A stretch of DNA of 28,879 nucleotides from UBA9630 sp043725085. GTDB lineage: Bacteria; Patescibacteriota; Minisyncoccia; Moranbacterales; UBA2206. Both the position numbers and the translations under genes were made by a program. The notes under the pieces are model-generated. The model was given only the letters and a program-made list of their open reading frames with translations, made no database searches and was not told the DNA's origin. The DNA lies in NCBI GenBank assembly GCA_043725085.1, contig JAYSLY010000055.1, positions 1 to 28,879 on the forward strand, read 5' to 3'. Shown here piece after piece: positions 15,075 through 22,320 of this stretch. The first letter of the stretch is position 1. Every line of letters starts with the position of its first letter.

Positions 15075-17453
15075 TTATTGGTAAAAACTTCTCACAAGGC
15101 TGTTATATTTATCATTCAATTGATTGCGGGTTGCGATTTTTGCATTAAATACCTTCCTGTCTTTCTCGAAGTTAGAATATGCTTTGTTATATTTAGAATA
15201 ATAGTTTTTATACTCATCATAATTATCATAATCAAGGTTTTTCTCTAATTTTTTAAGCTTATCTGACATTTTACCAACCTCATCGTCTTGATTATCCAAG
15301 TCTTTCCTTGAGGCGTCTAATTCTCGATCCATTTTCCTGATAGTAGCCAAAAGATTATCAATTTCTTTTTGAGTGTTGAAAGTGTCGATTACGCCAGTAT
15401 AAGCCAGCCCGTCTATTTTATTTAAAACTTCTATTCTTCCAAGAGGACTGTAATCGCTTTCAGTTGAATCATTCGAAAAATCACTAAGCTCCACTTTCGA
15501 AGTAGCTGTTCCAAACTCCTTTGAAAGATTTGGCGGTGATCCTATTTTATTTCCAAGGCTAGTTGTTTCTAGGAAGCAATACCCCGAATCATAATTTGAA
15601 TATTCCACTGGGCATTTTATACCTACTGCCATATGATTTTCTGCTGGATCTGGAAAAAGAAACAATGAAACGCCATAACCCAGTTCTTTTAACAATACAT
15701 AAACTAAATAGCTCTTATCTTGGCAAACACCCCTATTGTCATATAAAACTTCGTAAGGGTAGGTTGGTTTTTCCGCTGTTCCATTAAGCCCGATCTTTCT
15801 ATTATTGAATTTTGCGGTATCATATGGAATTGTTTGGACAAAAGTGGAAACTAACTCAACAATTTGATTTTCGTTGAGCTTATTTTTATTCCCAAGTAAT
15901 TTTATTGATTGCGCCAACTCATTGATGGTTTTATCTCCCTCTGTTTCATTGATAAATAAGTCGTTCTTTTTTTCTAGGTTTGTTATTAAAGATTCTCCAT
16001 TAAAAACACTTTCTGCAGGAAGCGAATTATAAAATTTATAATACGAATCATATAATTTTTGATCCAAGGAATAGTTTTTTCCTTTGTATTTCCAACTGAA
16101 TGTTGCTGTTTTTTCTCCTTCGGGACTTGGAAGCTTTGCTTCGCCGTCATTAATAATAACTGTGTCGATTTTATTTACTATCCAAAGCCTTGCCTTTGTT
16201 TTTGACAAATCTAATTCAAAACCGTTTTCCTTGCTTTGTTTCCCTATCGTTATTTTAGCCGAATTTCCTACTATTTTCTTCTTTCTAATCTTAAACCCAT
16301 TGATTTGGCTGAGTTTTTCCGTATTGATTGAATTAACCATAGCTTGTATCCGACTTGAATCTTGGGCAAAAATCACAGCATTCCCATTGGTTATTTCGGA
16401 CTGAACGACTGGCTCGCTAACCAGTTGACCGCTCAAATATACAGCAAGCTTTTTGTCAATATTTCTCTTGGAAATTTTTGCAAGAAGTTTCGATCCATAA
16501 TCATCAAATTGCAGAGAAACCATCACCTCCCCCTTGGGAGAATATTCCACGGAAGCAACTTTTAAATTTATGCTTGTGAGCCCAGTGGGAATAAAGGCTT
16601 CCGCATCTTTGCTTTTATCGGGATTTTCTTCCTTAATTTCTAGGATGGGATTATTTAGTTCAATGATCCAATCCTTTGTTTGGGCTGGTGTTTCACTGAA
16701 ATTATCTGCGACACTTTCAATATCAAAATACTTAGCAAATTCGGCATCGTTATAATTTAAAAGGGATTGTTTTAATTTATACAAAGAATATTCTGGTGTT
16801 CCTATGATGTAATAAATCCCTCCGGCTGATATAAGCAAGAGTGCAATTATAACACTAGCAGTTATTTTAAGTATTTTAATCTTATCTTTTCTTTCTTTTT
16901 TAGCATAAGAATAAAAAGCGTAATAAATCAAAGACGCCACTGGCAAAAAGATGCCCGCTAGAATCGCAAGACTGCCATTTTTTCCTAATCTCATCGCGGT
17001 CTTTCTGCAATAAAGAATGCCGAAAACCCAAATGAAAAATGGTAGATTTGATAATACGCCCATTATGCCAATTGTAGGGCTATTGCTAGCCAAAATATCA
17101 GAACTCAATTTAATTCCTCCGCTTTTGTTAGAAATAAATAAAACTAGAGATAGACCCAAAGCCCAGAATGCCCACAAAATAAAGAGTGTGAATCTATTCT
17201 TTAAGTGTCTTACAAGTGAATAGGCAGTGGTTATAATAGAAAGCAAGCAGAAGCCAATCACAATTCTCCATAAATTTATTTGCCCAAAAGATGCTTTTTC
17301 TGAGAAAGAAAGATCGTTTGCATTTATAAGAAAAGGGATGCAAATGACAATAAATATAACTGCCAAAAATAACGCTACAAAAAAAGCCGTAAAAAAATTC
17401 TTTAACTTACCTGTTTTCTTTGTCGTCTGTATTGGAGTTATATTGCTTTCCAT
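15075..17453 (-). CDS. polytopic membrane protein with SecD-head-like and transglutaminase domains
   Basis: 792 aa from the ATG at 17453 (MESNITPIQTTKK); the reading frame is open further upstream, but that would overlap the preceding gene. Six membrane helices lie at about 19-43, 63-80, 88-107, 128-148, 161-182 and 197-218. Residues about 286-381 resemble the SecD P1 head: GLTSINLKVASVEY, VMVSLQFDDYGSKLLAKIS, LAVYLSGQLVSEPVVQSEIT, NGNAVI. Residues about 567-632 form a transglutaminase-like domain: C577 in NRGVCQDKSY, H607 in AENHMAVGI, and an acidic residue at FLETT (E629). The C-terminal 80 residues are a charged coiled coil. Likely a surface enzyme acting on proteins or peptides (protease or crosslinker). 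I know of no family with this exact domain order. Confidence 0.82.
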   Translation of the reverse strand: MESNITPIQTTKKTGKLKNFFTAFFVALFLAVIFIVICIPFLINANDLSFSEKASFGQINLWRIVIGFCLLSIITTAYSLVRHLKNRFTLFILWAFWALGLSLVLFISNKSGGIKLSSDILASNSPTIGIMGVLSNLPFFIWVFGILYCRKTAMRLGKNGSLAILAGIFLPVASLIYYAFYSYAKKERKDKIKILKITASVIIALLLISAGGIYYIIGTPEYSLYKLKQSLLNYNDAEFAKYFDIESVADNFSETPAQTKDWIIELNNPILEIKEENPDKSKDAEAFIPTGLTSINLKVASVEYSPKGEVMVSLQFDDYGSKLLAKISKRNIDKKLAVYLSGQLVSEPVVQSEITNGNAVIFAQDSSRIQAMVNSINTEKLSQINGFKIRKKKIVGNSAKITIGKQSKENGFELDLSKTKARLWIVNKIDTVIINDGEAKLPSPEGEKTATFSWKYKGKNYSLDQKLYDSYYKFYNSLPAESVFNGESLITNLEKKNDLFINETEGDKTINELAQSIKLLGNKNKLNENQIVELVSTFVQTIPYDTAKFNNRKIGLNGTAEKPTYPYEVLYDNRGVCQDKSYLVYVLLKELGYGVSLFLFPDPAENHMAVGIKCPVEYSNYDSGYCFLETTSLGNKIGSPPNLSKEFGTATSKVELSDFSNDSTESDYSPLGRIEVLNKIDGLAYTGVIDTFNTQKEIDNLLATIRKMDRELDASRKDLDNQDDEVGKMSDKLKKLEKNLDYDNYDEYKNYYSKYNKAYSNFEKDRKVFNAKIATRNQLNDKYNSLVRSFYQ

Positions 17454-17466
17454 ATGGATTGTTAAA

Positions 17467-17703
17467 TTATTGTTGTTCTGCTTTCGCTTCTTTTTCGACC
17501 CCTCCAAAGGCAACATAAAGAAAAATTTTCCAAATTCCAACTAAAATCAATGTGTATATAACAAAACCTAAAACCAAATCAATTATACTTCCTTTCCCTT
17601 GTGATAACATCGCTATCACAACTAGCAACTGAATAAGCCAAAAAAATACTCGAGCCCCTCTAGAATACCACTTTTTATTTAATTCAGATCTTTTTATCGG
17701 CAT
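17467..17703 (-). CDS. small two-helix membrane protein
   Basis: A 78-aa protein with a basic start (MPIKRSELNKKWYSRGAR) and two membrane helices (about 18-35 VFFWLIQLLVVIAMLS and 43-65 LVLGFVIYTLILVGIWKIFLYVAF) joined by a short KGKG turn. It ends with an acidic/polar tail. No family recognised. It lies 18 bases after the 67-aa lipoprotein gene and 13 bases before the transglutaminase gene, so it is probably translated from the same mRNA and may assemble with the polytopic protein. Confidence 0.75.
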   Translation of the reverse strand: MPIKRSELNKKWYSRGARVFFWLIQLLVVIAMLSQGKGSIIDLVLGFVIYTLILVGIWKIFLYVAFGGVEKEAKAEQQ

Positions 17704-17721
17704 AGCATTTAAGTTAAAAAA

Positions 17722-17925
17722 TTATTTCTTAGGCAATCTTCCGCCGCTATCTAGGCAGGCGGATATTGAATCGAAAGATGTAAAATTCTTCGTATTGTTA
17801 TAAAAATTAGTTCCTTTTTGATGACAAATTCCAGTGTTGCTTTTTTTGACTGCCGGATCGCTACTGCATCCAGCTAAAAATAGCACCGATGATAATAAGA
17901 TTGTAGCTACAATTATTTTCTTCAT
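17722..17925 (-). CDS. small lipoprotein
   Basis: A 67-aa protein with lipoprotein signal MKKIIVATILLSSVLFLAGC (C20 is the lipidated cysteine). The mature part is only 48 residues, with two further cysteines (GICHQKG, ISACLDSGG) that could form a disulfide. No family recognised. Second gene of the cargo operon, 15 bases after the 131-aa lipoprotein gene. Confidence 0.78.
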   Translation of the reverse strand: MKKIIVATILLSSVLFLAGCSSDPAVKKSNTGICHQKGTNFYNNTKNFTSFDSISACLDSGGRLPKK

Positions 17926-17940
17926 CGTTTTAATACAAAA

Positions 17941-18336
17941 TTATTCTTCGTAATCATCTGATAATCCTTGTTGCTCTTCGGCATAACTTTGGCAACCTTC
18001 TATGAAAGAATTTGAATTTCCACCACAATCACTTGGATCATCTATGCCTTTTTCTTCCGCCCAATCATAGCCAGCTTCGTGCCCAGAACAATCACCAGTG
18101 CAAGCACTGCCCTTGAATGTTTGCGGTTCATAGTCAACCGGCTCTGAATCCTCAATAATAGGCGCGTGCCTAATTGGCGGACTTGCTGGAACTGCTTTTG
18201 TAGAAATGTTGACCTTGCTTGAATTATAGGTGCTTGGTGGTGTTTTTGTGGGAGAATCCGAACAGCCAGACAAAATAAAAACAGCCAAAAAGACTGCTGA
18301 AAGTAGAATTGCATTATTTTTTGCTCGATTGTTCAT
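17941..18336 (-). CDS. lipoprotein with a small Cys-rich CSGHEAGYDWA domain
   Basis: A 131-aa protein. Lipoprotein signal with lipobox LSGC (C25), then a Ser/Thr/Pro-rich tether (26-75) and a compact C-terminal domain with four cysteines: ACTGDCSGHEAGYDWAEEKG, then DPSDCGG, then SFIEGCQSYAEE. The pattern CxxDCSGH-AGY-WA ... DC ... SF-EGC recurs in small exported proteins and phage-borne proteins of several groups; function unknown to me. First gene of the cargo operon. Its ATG lies 18 bases after the pseudoknotted leader (18354-18475), whose 3' strand runs into TTTTATTT. Confidence 0.82.
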   Translation of the reverse strand: MNNRAKNNAILLSAVFLAVFILSGCSDSPTKTPPSTYNSSKVNISTKAVPASPPIRHAPIIEDSEPVDYEPQTFKGSACTGDCSGHEAGYDWAEEKGIDDPSDCGGNSNSFIEGCQSYAEEQQGLSDDYEE

Positions 18337-18353
18337 TTTAATATAAATAAAAG

Positions 18354-18475
18354 GAGGACGATCCGATGGCTACCACACTTACTTTCACCACGAGGGTGTC
18401 CATTCGCGTGCATCGAGATCGTCCTCTCAATACACGAATAGACAAAACCGTCGGGGTATTTGTAAATGTGGTAGC
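18354..18475 (-). ncRNA. pseudoknotted leader RNA of the cargo operon (copy A)
   Basis: Read on the minus strand: stem 1 GCTACCACA (18467-18475) with TGTGGTAGC (18369-18377), plus TAC/GTA across a 2x2 internal loop; inside it stem 2 TGTCTATTCG (18435-18444) with CGAATGGACA (18397-18406, one G-U); and the stem-2 loop strand GAGGACGATC (18417-18426) pairs perfectly with GATCGTCCTC (18354-18363) beyond stem 1, making a pseudoknot. U-rich TTTTATTT follows directly. The topology equals that of the recombinase leader at 23513-23606, though the stem sequences differ, which is what conserved RNA structure with covarying stems looks like. Placed 18 bases before the first start codon. Confidence 0.7.
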
Positions 18476-18481
18476 ACCTTA

Positions 18482-18509
18482 AAGATAGCACTTTATGCCA
18501 AAAAAGCAA
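18482..18509 (-). promoter_or_regulatory. promoter of the cargo operon
   Basis: Minus strand: -35 TTGCTT (18504-18509), 16-base spacer, -10 TATCTT (18482-18487) with extended TGC. The expected start is about 18475, exactly the first base of stem 1 of the leader RNA. The recombinase promoter has the same 16-base spacing and the same relation to its leader. Confidence 0.6.
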
Positions 18510-18518
18510 GGCTTAGGC

Positions 18519-18547
18519 TTGATTTCAGGGCTGTTTTGAGATATGAT
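18519..18547 (+). promoter_or_regulatory. promoter of the 405-aa gene, divergent from the cargo promoter
   Basis: -35 TTGATT (18519-18524), 17-base spacer, -10 TATGAT (18542-18547). Expected start about 12 bases before the ATG at 18567, so the leader is very short. The two -35 boxes of the divergent promoters are about 10 bases apart, so one regulator could act on both. Confidence 0.6.
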
Positions 18548-18566
18548 GGGATAAATTAAGATTAAA

Positions 18567-19784
18567 ATGAATATGGGCGAGATAGAAAACCTAACTAATT
18601 ATCACAATTCTTTTATCAATTCGACGGATGGGTGGACTTTTTTCGTGGGATTAAAAGACTATGTGAATTACATAACCGGAACTCCGGAGCTGAATAGGCA
18701 TGTCATTCCGCTAAATAGAGAGGCCGAGGTGCTAAAAAACAAAGAGGAGGATCTCGAAAAGCAATCTATTCAGGAGCTTTTGATTTCCAAGGAGGAACTA
18801 GTAAAAATACTCAAAAAAAATAATTTTTTCGATGTAAAAGAGATAAGCGAGCACCTCCAAGAATTTGACCAATATTTAAACGGGGGGATGTCTAGGGGTC
18901 GATACCTTTCAGGCAATCTTGCCGGCTTACTATTTAAAATTTGCATTGAGATTCCGGAAAGCAATAGACGCATCTTACTGAAAAAATTTGAAGATTCCAA
19001 TCCAGAGTTCAACAATATTCATGGCAATTTTATTTTTTCCAAAACACTTAGCGACAGAAGGGCTCTAACTGGCGAGATTGAACATAAGCAAAGTTTGGAA
19101 ATTTGGGGTGATTGGAAAAGACTCTCTTTAGTTCCCAGATTCATCGAAGCGACCCGAATTGATAAAATTCCACTTGAAGACGGGGATGTCAATTTTGGTC
19201 ATAACTTGATAAGTGCACGATTTGAATACGACAATGCAAAGGATGGTCGAAAATTTTCGGAAATCATACCCGAGTATAAAAGCTCTATCGCTAAAATTCA
19301 AGCCTACCTTATCAGGAAAGTGAGCGAGAGTGATTCTGAAAAAGAAGTTCGCCCAAATAAACCCACCAAAGAATTAAGTAAAATAAAGACAATAACGATA
19401 GTCAGTGGCAATAAAAGAGAGGGAAATAGAATTGCGGTGAATAAGAATTACATCGAATCTTTCGAAATTACCAAAGGCACTTCAAAAAATATCCAATCCC
19501 TGATGAATGCGATTCTTGATGGAACGGATGAGCTGAAAGATATTGCCGATCTTGGGGATTGTAAGGATTACTTAAATTCAAACCAGAACTGTCGGATTTA
19601 CAAAGACAGCAGTGGCAAAAAACAGCTTTATGCCATAACACCAATTGTTAAGTTCAAGAATAGTTTCACTTCAAACAAAGAGCTTGAGATATTACCAGTC
19701 ATAAAAACCGAAGTCATAACATTCTCTAAATACAGCCGATTATTAACCGAACAAAAGAATAGGGATAAGACTCAAAAGACTTAA
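18567..19784 (+). CDS. large hypothetical protein of the element
   Basis: A 405-aa protein, no membrane segment or signal, no family I can name. The N-terminal 250 residues look helical, with a motif YVNYITGTPELNRH early and a tryptophan-rich stretch LEIWGDWKRLSLVPRFIEA in the middle. A charged linker (about 258-275, SESDSEKEVRPNKPTKEL) leads to a separate C-terminal domain with mixed strands and helices (KTITIVSGNKREGNRIAVNKNY ... QLYAITPIVKFKNSF). Two-domain layout, divergent placement beside the cargo promoter and its own double terminator suggest a single-gene unit, perhaps a regulator or accessory function; that is speculation. MNMG or MGEI (18573) could be the start. Confidence 0.7.
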   Translation: MNMGEIENLTNYHNSFINSTDGWTFFVGLKDYVNYITGTPELNRHVIPLNREAEVLKNKEEDLEKQSIQELLISKEELVKILKKNNFFDVKEISEHLQEFDQYLNGGMSRGRYLSGNLAGLLFKICIEIPESNRRILLKKFEDSNPEFNNIHGNFIFSKTLSDRRALTGEIEHKQSLEIWGDWKRLSLVPRFIEATRIDKIPLEDGDVNFGHNLISARFEYDNAKDGRKFSEIIPEYKSSIAKIQAYLIRKVSESDSEKEVRPNKPTKELSKIKTITIVSGNKREGNRIAVNKNYIESFEITKGTSKNIQSLMNAILDGTDELKDIADLGDCKDYLNSNQNCRIYKDSSGKKQLYAITPIVKFKNSFTSNKELEILPVIKTEVITFSKYSRLLTEQKNRDKTQKT

Positions 19785-19812
19785 TTAAGCACTTAATTCT
19801 ATTTCGCACCAG

Positions 19813-19840
19813 AAACCGCTTGTTTTAGCGGTTTTTTTCT
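19813..19840 (+). terminator. terminator after the 405-aa gene
   Basis: AAACCGCT (19813-19820), loop TGTTTT, AGCGGTTT (19827-19834), followed by a T-run. A textbook intrinsic terminator. Confidence 0.88.
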
Positions 19841-19848
19841 TGTGAATT

Positions 19849-19869
19849 AAGCTCGCTCGGGCTTTTTTT
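19849..19869 (+). terminator. second, tandem terminator
   Basis: AAGCTC, loop GCTC, GGGCTT (one G-U pair), then TTTTT. It follows the first terminator by 9 bases and insulates the replication block from the gene before it. Confidence 0.6.
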
Positions 19870-19895
19870 AAGTGGCAATTCGGCTCTAGTATTAC
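19867..19895 (+). promoter_or_regulatory. weak promoter candidate for the replication block
   Basis: TTTAAG (19867-19872), 17-base spacer, TATTAC (19890-19895). ATTAC (19891-19895) and GTAAT (19902-19906) form a small inverted repeat over the expected start. The -35 is poor, so this is only the best candidate before the ATG at 19928. Confidence 0.3.
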
Positions 19896-19927
19896 AACAA
19901 GAGTAATCAATTAATATTAAAAGCCAC

Positions 19928-20179
19928 ATGAACGAAATCCTAAAAGAACATGACTTTTTTAAATCAAGCGATTTGTCATTAATCGCAGCCATGCAGCTTT
20001 ATGGTTATCAAATCGAAGCAATGGATCGAGGCAACTCGGACAAGATAGTCTTCATAATTAAACACGACGGAAATTTAGACGAATTAACCAGGGCTTTTTG
20101 GTCGAGAAGCCTGCAGGTTGAGCCACTCGCGTATTTCGAGTCTCTTAAAAATATTAAAGCGAGAATATACCAACAATAA
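19928..20179 (+). CDS. DUF5659-like small protein
   Basis: An 83-aa protein with the pattern of DUF5659: an N-terminal FFKSSDLSLIAAMQLYGYQIEAMDR, then VFIIKHDGNLDELTRAFWSRSLQVEPLAYFESLKNIKARIY. The 'tsDl.laaaL...Gy..e..dr' start and '...F.f.....l..l...yw...l.v.p..yf...k.lk.r.y' end are the family's signature. Function unknown; frequent in small mobile elements and phage-like regions of CPR and other bacteria. First gene of the plus-strand block, 4 bases before the next start. Confidence 0.75.
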   Translation: MNEILKEHDFFKSSDLSLIAAMQLYGYQIEAMDRGNSDKIVFIIKHDGNLDELTRAFWSRSLQVEPLAYFESLKNIKARIYQQ

Positions 20180-20183
20180 TAAA

Positions 20184-20375
20184 ATGGTCAGCCAGAAACT
20201 CCTAAATGAATTGAAAGATATTATCAGAGAAGAATACGGTCAAGATTTAGAAATGGAAAAAGTTTTCCAAATCGGCAATGGCCTCGTAGGCTACTTTGAT
20301 TTACTGGCAAAAATGCACCACGAAAATAATCAAAATAATGAGAATAAATATGAAATACCAACCGCCAAAATATAG
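20184..20375 (+). CDS. small element protein (63 aa)
   Basis: Begins at the ATG at 20184, four bases after the preceding stop; a longer frame from 20118 would overlap the DUF5659 gene and is unlikely. MVSQKLLNELKDIIREEYGQDLEM, then VFQIGNGLVGYFDLLAKMHHEN: an amphipathic helix pair with 'EEYG...L....V..IGNGLV.YFDLLAK'. Similar small proteins occur in CPR elements, with no known function to my knowledge. Its 3' end overlaps the start of the CHC2 gene by 26 bases, so translation is probably coupled. Confidence 0.68.
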   Translation: MVSQKLLNELKDIIREEYGQDLEMEKVFQIGNGLVGYFDLLAKMHHENNQNNENKYEIPTAKI

Positions 20376-20907
20376 CGATAAAGAACTTCTGAATATATTC
20401 CCCGAAGCCAAAAAAATAATACCAAAAAAAATCAAGGAGTGGGAAGCGATTTTAGAAGAAGAAAAGAAGGATCTCAAAGATTGCCTTGCTTCAATTTATA
20501 GCCAAAAACTAGATGAATTTTCAATTTGGTTCTTAGAAAAAGTAGCTAGGCTTTTTTTGATGCCTCCAATATTGGAAGCTGACGGACATATTTTAAGACT
20601 GAAAAGAATGCTATCGGTTGCCAACCCAAGCCGAAAAAAAATAGATCACCTCCAAGAAAAGATTGGGATCGCGAGACAATATCCCATTACCGAACTTGCC
20701 AGAAGCAAATTGGAGTTAAGGCAAGCGAGTAATAATTTTATTGCTCTATGCCCATTTCACAACGATAAAAGACCGAGTTTCTATATTTATCCCGAAACAA
20801 ACACTTTCTATTGTTTTGGATGTCAAGAAAACGGCGATGTAATCAAATTAACTATGCACTTACACGGAACTGACTTCAAGGAAGCCGTGAGAATGCTCCA
20901 ATATTAA
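20350..20907 (+). CDS. CHC2 zinc-finger (DnaG-type) protein, primase-like
   Basis: 185 aa from the ATG at 20350. An N-terminal helical part (1-120) is followed by a complete CHC2 zinc finger as at the N-terminus of DnaG primase: C134, H137, C155, C158 (spacing CxxH-x17-CxxC) in ALCPFHNDKRPSFYIYPETN and FYCFGCQENGDVIKL, then the usual helical tail HLHGTDFKEAVRML. There is no TOPRIM catalytic domain, so it cannot synthesise primers alone. It overlaps the gene before it and is 1 base from the ATPase gene after it. I infer a DNA-binding/loading partner of that ATPase in element replication; in family context CHC2-only proteins are typical of mobile elements. Confidence 0.88.
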   Translation: MKYQPPKYSDKELLNIFPEAKKIIPKKIKEWEAILEEEKKDLKDCLASIYSQKLDEFSIWFLEKVARLFLMPPILEADGHILRLKRMLSVANPSRKKIDHLQEKIGIARQYPITELARSKLELRQASNNFIALCPFHNDKRPSFYIYPETNTFYCFGCQENGDVIKLTMHLHGTDFKEAVRMLQY

Positions 20908-20908
20908 T

Positions 20909-22306
20909 ATGAACATAGAAGAAAAGAAATTTGAGGAAATCAAAGCAGAAATAAAAAAAGAGGAGGAGGATAAAACTAGAATAATTGCCTCCGAGATACT
21001 GAATGATGGCACTATAATTGAAATGCTGTTTGATTCTCAAAAAAATGAAACGAGCTTGGCGATTTATAAAGACAACAACATTAAATGCAGAAAATCTTTT
21101 GAAATTGATGGTATAACCTTAAAACCGCATCCAGCTGGAAAAGATTTATTGAAAAACAGAGTTATTCTTTTCCCAACGGAAGCAAAAGAATATGGATCAC
21201 AAAAAGAACTGATTCAAAATATTCAAACCTTTATTCATAGATACCTTTCCGTTTCATTATTCTTTGAAAAAATAGCCAGTTACTATGTGCTTTTTTCTTG
21301 GATATATGATGATTTCAACGAGCTCCCCTATTTGCGAGGGCTTGGCGATTATGGAACAGGCAAATCAAGATTCTTGCAGGTTGTTGGATCAATTTGCTAT
21401 CGTCCCATTTTTGCTAGCGGAGCAACCACTGTTTCGCCAATATTCAGAATACTCAACGACTTCCGAGGCACGCTTATTCTGGACGAGGCAGATTTCAAGT
21501 TTTCTGATACAACAGCCGAGATTATCAAGATTCTCAATAACGGCTTTATGAAAGGAATGCCCGTCTTGAGAAGCGAGGGCAATAATAAAAAAAGTTTTGA
21601 TGTAAAAGCCTATAATGTTTTTTCTCCTAAAATGATTGCCTCTCGGATGCTTTACAAAGATACCGCTTTGGAAAGCCGAATGATAACCGAAGATATGAAC
21701 CTAAACTTTCCTAGAAAGGATGTGCCTTTCAACATTCCTGATTTGTTTTGGAATGAGGCTTTGGAAATAAGGAACAAACTGTTGATGTTTCGTTTTCAAA
21801 ACAAAGGTAAATGTAAAATTAAGCCAGAGTTGGAAAACCGAGAAATTGAGCCTCGCCTTAATCAAATTGCCATACCCTTGATGAGTATTATTGAAGATCA
21901 GGAAATAATCAAAGAGATCCAGCAATATATCAAGGAATACAACGAAAAAATAAAGACCGATAGGACGCTTGGATATAGCTACCAAATCTTGGATGCCATC
22001 TGCGAGCTTTTGGATGACGGGTATATCCGCCCGACCATTCACCAAGTTGCCGAAAAATTTAATAAGGATTTAAGTATTTCCGAGGCCATCACTTCAAAGA
22101 AAATGGGCTACCTTATCAGAAAAACATTGGATTTGAAAACCGAAAGAACACGAGACGGCTATGTTGTTTCAGAAAGCAACCAGGAAAAAATTGGGATACT
22201 TAGGAAAAGATATGGTATCAGAAAAGAAAGTGAAGATGTGAACGATGTGAACATTGAATTGGAAGAAGTAAAAGAAGAAATCCCAACAGAAAGCCTTTTT
22301 AATTAG
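20909..22306 (+). CDS. P-loop ATPase, putative replicative helicase of the element
   Basis: A 465-aa protein. Walker A GDYGTGKS (146-153) and Walker B TLILDEAD (188-195) mark an AAA+/SF3-like ATPase core; VFSPKMIASR and ALESRMITEDM are plausible sensor or arginine regions (ALESR with R as finger). The N-terminal 110 residues are a separate alpha/beta part; the C-terminal 100 residues look like a winged helix (YQILDAICELLDDGYIRPTIHQVAEKFN), followed by an acidic tail. Position right after the CHC2 gene suggests a primase-helicase pair split over two genes. Distant relatives are annotated as phage/plasmid primases or D5-like helicases; exact class needs a profile search. Confidence 0.78.
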   Translation: MNIEEKKFEEIKAEIKKEEEDKTRIIASEILNDGTIIEMLFDSQKNETSLAIYKDNNIKCRKSFEIDGITLKPHPAGKDLLKNRVILFPTEAKEYGSQKELIQNIQTFIHRYLSVSLFFEKIASYYVLFSWIYDDFNELPYLRGLGDYGTGKSRFLQVVGSICYRPIFASGATTVSPIFRILNDFRGTLILDEADFKFSDTTAEIIKILNNGFMKGMPVLRSEGNNKKSFDVKAYNVFSPKMIASRMLYKDTALESRMITEDMNLNFPRKDVPFNIPDLFWNEALEIRNKLLMFRFQNKGKCKIKPELENREIEPRLNQIAIPLMSIIEDQEIIKEIQQYIKEYNEKIKTDRTLGYSYQILDAICELLDDGYIRPTIHQVAEKFNKDLSISEAITSKKMGYLIRKTLDLKTERTRDGYVVSESNQEKIGILRKRYGIRKESEDVNDVNIELEEVKEEIPTESLFN

Positions 22307-22320
22307 CTAATAAATTATAT

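Noticed and set aside
17454..17540. Upstream extension of the transglutaminase gene (start at 17540)
   Set aside because: It would overlap the 78-aa membrane protein gene; the ATG at 17453 gives a normal gap and a sensible N-terminus.
18350..18480. Reading of the paired structured regions as recombination sites (att or res)
   Set aside because: Each is aligned to a promoter start and a start codon, and the direct repeat at tRNA-Gly explains integration better.
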